Part shown: in pieces, positions 1-4,351 of the stretch
Numbering within the stretch: position 1 is the stretch's first letter
Layout of the letters: every line of letters starts with the position of its first letter
DNA from: Myxococcota bacterium
GTDB taxonomy: Bacteria > Myxococcota_A > UBA9160 > PR03
Assembly: GCA_030066475.1 (NCBI GenBank)
Contig: JASJBO010000442.1
Location: forward strand, 1 to 5,489
Direction: 5' to 3'
DNA length: 5,489 nucleotides
Translations under genes and position numbers: made by a program
The notes under the pieces: model-generated
Told to the model about the DNA's origin: nothing
Seen by the model: only the letters and a program-made list of their open reading frames with translations
Database searches by the model: none

Positions 1-777
1 GCTCGGGCGGGCTCACCCCTGGCCGGGCGGGATTCGCACCCGCTGGACGACAAACGAAGTTTCATGGAGCCATCGCAGTCCTCCAATTCCCTTCGACCAG
101 CAGGGCCTGGTCGCACTGATCTTCCTATCGGCCGGCGTGCACCGCGTCGCCGACGCGCTGGTGATCGCCGACGACCTCCAGATCCTCGGCATCGGCGCCG
201 GCGAGCTGCAATCCGACTCGACGCAGGTCTCGATCATCCTGCAGGTCGGTGCCGACCTCGAGGTGATGAAGCTCGACACCGGGATCGACCTGCAGCTCGG
301 GGGCGTCCAGGTCCGCGGCGGCACCGGCGTCGAGGCCGGCGCCATCCTCAATCTCGGCGGCGACCTCGAGGTCTACTCGTCGATCCTCGCCGGGAACCAG
401 GGCGAGTTCGGCTCCGGGGCCATCGAGAACCTCGCGGGCGACGTGACGCTCAGCGACGTCCTCATCGACGGCAACCTCTCCCTCTCCGGCGGCAGTGGCG
501 CGGTCGGCGGCTCGGGCGGCTCGATCGACATCATCGACTCCACCATCACCAACAACCAGGGCGCCGACGCGGGCGCCGTCTTCACCTTCGACGGCGACCT
601 GGTGATCGACGGCACCCTGATCCAGGGCAACACCGGCGGCAGCGACGCGGGGTGCGTGGTGGCCCTCGGCACGAACGTGCAGATCCTCGACACGGCCCCG
701 AGCTGGTGCTGGCGCTCCTGCCGCTGCTCGCCGCACGCCGCCGCGCTTCGAGTTCTCCGAATCGTCTTCGCGCGTGA
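1..777 (+). pseudogene. Frameshifted, left-truncated beta-helix surface protein (CSLREA-like N-terminus, PEP-CTERM-like tail)
   Basis: About 550 bases (137-690) read in one frame as Gly/Asp-rich repeats typical of secreted parallel beta-helix proteins, with rungs such as DLVIDGTLIQGNTGG and SIDIIDSTITNNQGA. The entry segment, IFLSAGVHRVADALVIADDL, matches the strand that follows a CSLREA motif in this family. That motif is visible only by changing frame: SFME (55-69), then AIAV (71-81), then SNSL (83-94), a degenerate CSLREAI-x-SN. At the other end the main frame turns into Cys/Trp/Arg-rich nonsense after about 690. The +1 frame from 697 gives PELVLALLPLLAARRRAS and stops at 775-777, which looks like a PEP-CTERM-type hydrophobic-plus-arginine sorting tail. 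The true start lies outside the window or is lost. The frame breaks imply a pseudogene or, less likely, assembly errors, since the next 4.6 kb shows no breaks. A single-frame reading would run from the left edge or GTG 137 through to 1039, wrongly fusing it to the zinc-ribbon gene. Confidence 0.6.
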
Positions 778-781
778 CCGG

Positions 782-819
782 ATCCGTCACGCACGGGTGT
801 TCTCCTCCCGGGTGGAGGA
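782..819 (+). promoter_or_regulatory. Two adjacent small hairpins; the second pairs with the Shine-Dalgarno of the zinc-ribbon gene
   Basis: Hairpin 1 pairs 782-787 with 793-798 (six pairs, one of them G-U, 5-nt loop) and is followed by GTTCTCCT. It could be a weak terminator for the upstream gene. Hairpin 2 pairs TCCTCC (803-808) with GGAGGA (814-819), six perfect pairs around a 5-nt CGGGT loop. Its 3' arm contains the GGAGG (814-818) that serves the ATG at 827. Sequestration of the ribosome site is therefore possible. The stems are short, and chance pairing in GC-rich DNA is a real alternative. Confidence 0.3.
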
Positions 820-826
820 CGACGAG

Positions 827-1039
827 ATGAGACGTCGACTGCGAGGCGACCCGAGCGGCGCCTGCGCCGTGTGCGGATCGCGCGAGATCGAGGCCGATGA
901 GGTGACCGAGCGGGGCGTGCTGCGGCTGAGCGAGTGCCGCCGCTGCCTGCACCGCTGGACCGAGTCGGTCGCCCCGGCGCGCGAGGCCGGCCCGCTGGCC
1001 GCGGGGCCGCGGGTCGCGGAGGTCGTCGCGGCTGCGTGA
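827..1039 (+). CDS. Small zinc-ribbon protein (70 aa), function unknown
   Basis: The 70-residue product contains C13-x2-C16 (ACAVCGS) and C37-x2-C40 (ECRRCLHRW), 20 residues apart. This is the four-cysteine pattern of a zinc ribbon, and the C-x2-C-x-H-x-W ending of the second knuckle recalls TFIIS-like ribbons. The N-terminus is basic (MRRRLRG) and the last 25 residues are Ala/Gly/Pro-rich and probably disordered. There is no signal peptide, so it should be cytosolic. ATG 827 is chosen because GGAGG lies 8 bases upstream; the same frame is open further upstream but reads as nonsense there. It ends 12 bases before the first ATPase, so it may be co-transcribed with it. Zinc binding is inferred from the cysteines. 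The role could be nucleic-acid or protein binding, and I do not recognise a named family. Confidence 0.65.
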   Translation: MRRRLRGDPSGACAVCGSREIEADEVTERGVLRLSECRRCLHRWTESVAPAREAGPLAAGPRVAEVVAAA

Positions 1040-1051
1040 TAACGTGGCCGC
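1040..1051 (+). promoter_or_regulatory. Possible leaderless -10 element for the first ATPase gene
   Basis: The 12 bases before GTG 1052 hold TAACGT (1040-1045), which fits the TANNNT pattern of leaderless promoters. Six bases separate it from the GTG, so transcription would begin at or next to the start codon. No Shine-Dalgarno is visible between the previous stop and this start, and it is one of few AT-leaning spots in the area. No convincing -35 box is seen. Translation by re-initiation after the zinc-ribbon stop is the alternative. Confidence 0.25.
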
Positions 1052-2236
1052 GTGCGGCTGCTCTTCTACACGGGCAAGGGCGGGGTCGGGAAGACCACCA
1101 CCGCGGTGGCCACCGCCGCCTGCGCCGCTGCGCGCGGTCGTCGCGCGCTGGTGCTCTCGGCCGACCCGGCGCACAGCCTCGGCGACGTGCTCGACACGCG
1201 CCTCGGTCCCGAGCCGCGCGAGGTCGCGCCGCGCCTCCACGCGCTGGAGGTCGACGCCCGCGTCGAGCTCGAGCAGCACTGGGGCCGCATCCGCGAGTAC
1301 CTGATCTCCCTGTTCCGCCACCAGGGGATCGAGGACGTCGTGGCCGACGAGCTGGCGCTGCTGCCGGGCGCCGAGGAGCTGGCGGCGCTGCTGGCCGTCG
1401 ACCGCCACGCCGAGGCGTTCGACCTGATCGTGGTCGACTGCGCCCCCACCGGCTCGACCCTGCGGCTGGTGACGCTGCCCGAGGTCGCGACCCAGGGGCT
1501 GCGCCTGCTGCTGCGCGTGCAGCGCGCGCTGGCGGCGGTGGTGACGCCGCTGGCGCAGGCGGTGGTGCCGGTGCCGCTGCCGGGCGCCGGCGTCTTCCGG
1601 GACGTCGACCGGCTGGTCTACCGCCGGCTGGCGGCGATCCGCGAGCGGCTCCTCGACCCGGGCACCCACGTGCGCCTGGTGGTGACGCCCGAGCGCATGG
1701 TGATCGACGAGGGGATGCGCTCGCACACCGACCTGGCGCTGTTCGACCTGGGCTGCGACGCGGTCGTGATGAACCGCCTGCTGCCCGACGCCGCGCTGGC
1801 CGAGGACTTCTTCCGCGACTGGGGACGGCTCCAGGAGGAGCGCTGCGCCGAGGTCGCCGAGGGGTTCGCGCCGCTGCCGCTGCTGCGTGCGGCGCTGCGC
1901 GAGGACGAGGTGGTGGGTCCCGAGGCGCTGGCCCGCCACGGCGCGGCGCTCTTCGCCGACGCCCAGCCCGACGCCGTGCTGTGCAGCGCGCCGCGGGTGC
2001 GTTTCCGCGCCGCCGACGGCGGCTATCGCGTGGAGCTGCCGCTGCCCCACGCCACGCGCGCGGGGCTCGACGTGGCCAAGCGCGACGACCAGCTCCTGGT
2101 GCGCGCGGGCGGACGGCGCCGGGCGGTGCCGCTGCCGCGCCGCCTGGCGCGCCTGCACCTGGCGGGTGCGCGTCTCGAGAACGGCTGCCTGACGGTGCGG
2201 CTCGCCGCGCCCGAGCCCTGGCCGGAGCCGCACTGA
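1052..2236 (+). CDS. ArsA/Get3-family ATPase with C-terminal alpha-crystallin-like domain (first of a tandem pair)
   Basis: The 394-residue product begins with the deviant Walker A loop GKGGVGKTT (8-16), followed by DPAHSLGD (38-45, switch I) and VVDCAPTG (127-134, Walker B/switch II). VTPERMVIDEG (211-221) and the adenine-contacting VVMNRLLP (238-245) complete the ArsA/Get3 nucleotide site, all apparently intact. Residues 150-182 are unusually hydrophobic and lie where Get3 proteins hold client helices. Residues 315-386 form a beta-rich HSP20/alpha-crystallin-like domain, as in the Get3d subgroup. The CxxC zinc-dimer motif of eukaryotic Get3 and the cysteine triad of the arsenite-pump ArsA are not evident; cysteines are scattered at 24, 130, 235, 265, 311 and 379. 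Single-domain length suggests it dimerises with itself or with its neighbour. GTG 1052 places the start directly before the first beta strand. The stop shares one base with the next start (TGATG). ATPase activity is well supported; the client is unknown. Confidence 0.88.
   Translation: MRLLFYTGKGGVGKTTTAVATAACAAARGRRALVLSADPAHSLGDVLDTRLGPEPREVAPRLHALEVDARVELEQHWGRIREYLISLFRHQGIEDVVADELALLPGAEELAALLAVDRHAEAFDLIVVDCAPTGSTLRLVTLPEVATQGLRLLLRVQRALAAVVTPLAQAVVPVPLPGAGVFRDVDRLVYRRLAAIRERLLDPGTHVRLVVTPERMVIDEGMRSHTDLALFDLGCDAVVMNRLLPDAALAEDFFRDWGRLQEERCAEVAEGFAPLPLLRAALREDEVVGPEALARHGAALFADAQPDAVLCSAPRVRFRAADGGYRVELPLPHATRAGLDVAKRDDQLLVRAGGRRRAVPLPRRLARLHLAGARLENGCLTVRLAAPEPWPEPH
1429..1453 (+). repeat. 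Copy 1 of a 25-base exact direct repeat between the two ATPase genes
   Basis: These 25 bases are identical to 2616-2640, 1187 bases downstream. They encode the shared Walker B/switch II segment VVDCAPTG. Perfect identity includes every third codon position, although the flanking DNA has diverged. This could reflect strong codon preference, constraint or local gene conversion. Confidence 0.8.
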
Positions 2237-3396
2237 TGCGCGTGCTGCTGCTCACCGGCAAGGGCGGCGTCGGCAAGACCACGCTCGCCGCCGCCACCGC
2301 GCTCGGCGCCGCCGAGCACGGCCACCGCGTGTTCCTGCTGTCGACCGACCCGGCCCACAGCCTGGGCGACTCGCTCGCCCTGCCGATCGGCGCGCGTCCG
2401 CGCGAGCTCGCGCCGGGGGTCGTGGCGCAGGAGGTCGCGGTGCTCGCGGAGCTCGACCGCTCCTGGAGCGGGATCCAGGCCTGGCTGCGCGAGCTGCTGA
2501 GCGACCGCGTCGACGAGATCGTGGCCGAGGAGCTGCTGGTCTTCCCGGGCCTCGAGGAGCTGGTGGCGCTGCGCGCGGTACGCGAGGTCGAGGCGCTCGG
2601 CGAGTTCGATCTGTGCGTGGTCGACTGCGCCCCCACCGGCGCGACGCTCCGCATGCTGCGCTTCCCCGACGCGCTCGGCATCTTCATGGGCAACCTGTTC
2701 GACGTGAAGCGGCGCGCCGCGCGCACCGTGCGGCCGCTCGTCGAGCGGGTCGGCGGTCGCGGGCTGGTGCCCCAGGACGAGGTGTTCGAGGCCTTCGAGC
2801 GGCTCTACCGCGACGTCGACGACGTGCGCCAGATCCTGATGGACACCGACCGCACCAGCGCGCGGCTCGTCACCAACGCGGCGCGCGTGGTGGTGGACGA
2901 GACGCGGCGCTCGTTCGCCTACCTGTGCCTGTACGGCGTGGCGACCGACGCGGTGCTGGTGAACCGGCTGCTTCCCGCCACCGCGCGTGGCGGGTACTTC
3001 GCCCACTGGGCCGCGCGCGAGCGCGAGGAGCTGGACGCGATCGAGAGCGCCTTCCCGGTGCCGCTGCTGCGCGCGCCGCTGCACCGCCACGAGCTGCGCG
3101 GCGTCGAGGCGCTGCGCCGCCTGGCCGCCGAGGTCTACGGCGAGCGCGACCCCGCCGCGCGCCTGCACCGGGGTCGCCCGCTGCGGCTGCGCCGCGTCGG
3201 CAGCCAGACGCTGCTCGAGATCGACCTGCCGGGCGTCGCGAAGGAGGAGGTCGAGGTGAGCGCGCGCGGCAGCGAGCTGCTGCTGCGCGTGAAGGACGCC
3301 AGCCGCCGCGTGGCGCTCCCCGACTCGGTGGCGGGCCGGCCGGTGCGCGGGGCGACCCTGCGCGGCGGCGTGCTCGAGGTGAGCTTCGGCCCGTGA
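2236..3396 (+). CDS. ArsA/Get3-family ATPase with C-terminal alpha-crystallin-like domain (second of a tandem pair)
   Basis: The 386-residue product parallels its upstream neighbour: GKGGVGKTT (8-16), DPAHSLGD (38-45), VVDCAPTG (128-135), VVVDETRRS (218-226) and VLVNRLLP (240-247). It differs in the central region, where GIFMGNLFDVKRRA (148-161) replaces the hydrophobic stretch of the first ATPase, so the clients or partners may differ. The C-terminus from about residue 315 is a clearer HSP20/alpha-crystallin-like fold, with LEIDLPGVAKEEVEV (327-341) typical of that family, and it ends in LEVSFGP. ATG 2236 overlaps the previous stop by one base and GGAG (2224-2227) lies 8 bases upstream, so translational coupling is likely. 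There is no signal peptide, and no arsenite-pump partner in view. Both proteins keep complete ATPase motifs, so a homodimer each or a heterodimer are both possible. The family call is firm; the biological role is inferred only by analogy to Get3d. Confidence 0.9.
   Translation: MRVLLLTGKGGVGKTTLAAATALGAAEHGHRVFLLSTDPAHSLGDSLALPIGARPRELAPGVVAQEVAVLAELDRSWSGIQAWLRELLSDRVDEIVAEELLVFPGLEELVALRAVREVEALGEFDLCVVDCAPTGATLRMLRFPDALGIFMGNLFDVKRRAARTVRPLVERVGGRGLVPQDEVFEAFERLYRDVDDVRQILMDTDRTSARLVTNAARVVVDETRRSFAYLCLYGVATDAVLVNRLLPATARGGYFAHWAAREREELDAIESAFPVPLLRAPLHRHELRGVEALRRLAAEVYGERDPAARLHRGRPLRLRRVGSQTLLEIDLPGVAKEEVEVSARGSELLLRVKDASRRVALPDSVAGRPVRGATLRGGVLEVSFGP
2616..2640 (+). repeat. Copy 2 of the 25-base exact direct repeat
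   Basis: Identical to 1429-1453. It encodes the same VVDCAPTG segment in the second ATPase. The match ends abruptly on both sides (T/G mismatches at each flank). Confidence 0.8.
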
Positions 3397-4178
3397 GCGG
3401 CGCGCCCGTTGCCGAGCCCGCGCGCATCGTGTCGCTGGTGCCCAGCCTGACCGAGGCGCTCTTCACGCTGGGTCTGGGGACGCGCGTGGTCGGGGTGACC
3501 GACTGGTGCGTGCACCCGGCCGAGGCGGTGGCGGCGCTCCCGAAGGTCGGCGGCACCAAGGACGCCGACGTCGAGCGCATCGCCGCGCTCGCGCCCGACC
3601 TGGTGCTGGCCAACCGGGAGGAGAACACCGCGCGGGTGGTGGACGCGCTGCGCGCCCGCGGCCTGGCGGTCTGGGTGACCTACCCGCGCACGGTGCGCGA
3701 GGGCGCCGCCCTGCTGCGCGAGCTGGCCGACCTGGGCGCCCCGGCCGAGGCGCGCGCGGCGGTGCTCGACCCGGTCGAGCGCGCCGTGGCCGAGGCAGAG
3801 GACGCGCGCCCGCTACATCCCACCCCGTGCTTCTGCCCGATCTGGCGCGATCCCTGGATGACGCCCAGCGCCGACACCTATGCGCACGACCTGATCGCGC
3901 TGTGTGGCGGGCGCAACGTGTTCGGCGACCGCAGCGGGCGCCGCTACCCGATCGTCCGGCTCGAGGAGATCGAGGCCGCCCGGCCCGAGGTGATCCTGCT
4001 GCCCGACGAGCCCTATGCGTTCGGGCCGCGCGACGTGGTCGAGCTGCGGCGTCTCGACGTGCCGGCGGCCCGCTCGGGGCGCATCCATCCGATCGACGGC
4101 ACCTGGGTGTCGTGGTACGGTCCTCGCATCCGACGCGCGCTTCCGGCCCTCCGCGCACTCCTCCAGTCGGAGCCGTAG
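3393..4178 (+). CDS. Helical-backbone (BtuF-like) substrate-binding protein without signal peptide
   Basis: The 261-residue product has the fold signature of cobalamin/iron-chelate binding proteins of ABC importers (Peripla_BP_2 type). RIVSLVPSLTEALFTLG (11-27) opens the first lobe, then VVGVTDWC (32-39), KVGGTKDADVERIAAL (51-66) and APDLVLANREEN (67-78). A backbone helix follows, and the second lobe starts near CFCPIWRDPWM (146-156). YPIVRLEEIEAARPEVILLP and GTWVSWYGPR close it. The domain starts only about ten residues after the GTG, leaving no room for a signal peptide or lipobox, so the protein should be cytosolic, unlike true importer receptors. No permease or ATPase of an ABC system is adjacent. 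GTG 3393 overlaps the previous stop by four bases (GTGA), with GAGGTGAG (3376-3383) as ribosome site, which ties it to the ATPase operon. The ligand could be a corrinoid, haem or metal chelate; the sequence does not decide. D37, C39 and H41, and C146/C148, are candidate ligand residues by inference only. Confidence 0.82.
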   Translation: MSGAPVAEPARIVSLVPSLTEALFTLGLGTRVVGVTDWCVHPAEAVAALPKVGGTKDADVERIAALAPDLVLANREENTARVVDALRARGLAVWVTYPRTVREGAALLRELADLGAPAEARAAVLDPVERAVAEAEDARPLHPTPCFCPIWRDPWMTPSADTYAHDLIALCGGRNVFGDRSGRRYPIVRLEEIEAARPEVILLPDEPYAFGPRDVVELRRLDVPAARSGRIHPIDGTWVSWYGPRIRRALPALRALLQSEP

Positions 4179-4347
4179 CCCCCGAACCCCCACGGGTGTG
4201 TTGCAGCTGGCTTGCGAGCCCGCTGCGGGCGGCGTGCGCCGTCATGGATGAGAAAGTGCTGGAGTCAGCCGACTGGTTTGCCGAAAGGAATTGCGGAAGC
4301 GGCCCCGCCCGGGCCGCCCAGCTCTCCATCGAAGGGGGACAGGAGCC
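4179..4347 (+). other. Intergenic region with two GC hairpins upstream of the AMIN gene
   Basis: The longest gap in the window. Hairpin A pairs GCCCG (4218-4222) with CGGGC (4226-4230) about 40 bases after the binding-protein stop. Hairpin B pairs 4299-4305 with 4311-4317, seven perfect G-C pairs around a 5-base loop, 30 bases before the AMIN start. Neither is followed by a T run, so they are weak candidates for intrinsic terminators. Two similar segments, TTGCCGAAA (4278-4286) and TTGCGGAAG (4291-4299), lie 13 bases apart. I could not fit a sigma-70 promoter, or a sigma-54 promoter with correct GG-N10-GC spacing. Confidence 0.4.
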
Positions 4348-4351
4348 ATGA
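4244..4351 (+). CDS. Possible 35-aa small ORF coupled to the AMIN gene
   Basis: ATG 4244 opens a 36-codon frame that starts MDEKVLESADWFAERN, ends IEGGQEP and stops at TGA 4349-4351, overlapping the AMIN start by ATGA. Its composition (Asp, Glu, Lys, Trp, Phe, Asn) is unlike the Arg/Ala/Gly/Pro-rich shadow translations elsewhere in this window, which hints that it may be real. Its last codons also contain the AGGAG just upstream of the AMIN ATG. Against it: no good Shine-Dalgarno precedes ATG 4244, it is very short, and the frame is open far upstream through the binding-protein gene. It could be a leader peptide or simply the untranslated leader of the AMIN gene. Confidence 0.25.
   Translation: MDEKVLESADWFAERNCGSGPARAAQLSIEGGQEP

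Noticed and set aside
779..786. Palindrome CGGATCCG as an operator
   Set aside because: Eight bases is too short to support an operator, and such palindromes are common by chance in GC-rich DNA.
934..2235. Upstream extension of the second ATPase frame to 934, giving an apparent 820-residue protein
   Set aside because: The added part is the out-of-frame shadow of the first ATPase and has no domain sense. ATG 2236 begins exactly at the conserved N-terminal strand and P-loop.
125..2726. Very long antisense open frames (over 700 codons each) across 125-2233 and 582-2726
   Set aside because: They lie opposite well-supported ATPase genes, translate to Arg/Ala/Gly/His-rich or low-complexity sequence without domains, and are expected from the codon bias of very GC-rich DNA.
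2613..3392. Upstream extension of the binding-protein frame through the second ATPase
   Set aside because: It is Arg/Ala-rich shadow translation. GTG 3393 has a ribosome site and begins just before the conserved domain.
1052..3396. Arsenic-resistance operon
   Set aside because: ArsA-like ATPases alone do not establish it. No arsB, arsR, arsC or arsD is in the window, the metal-site cysteines are not evident, and the alpha-crystallin domain points to the Get3d-like subgroup.
4260..4295. Sigma-54 promoter from the TGG and TTTGC/TTGC elements
   Set aside because: The GG and GC dinucleotides never fall at the required 10-base spacing.
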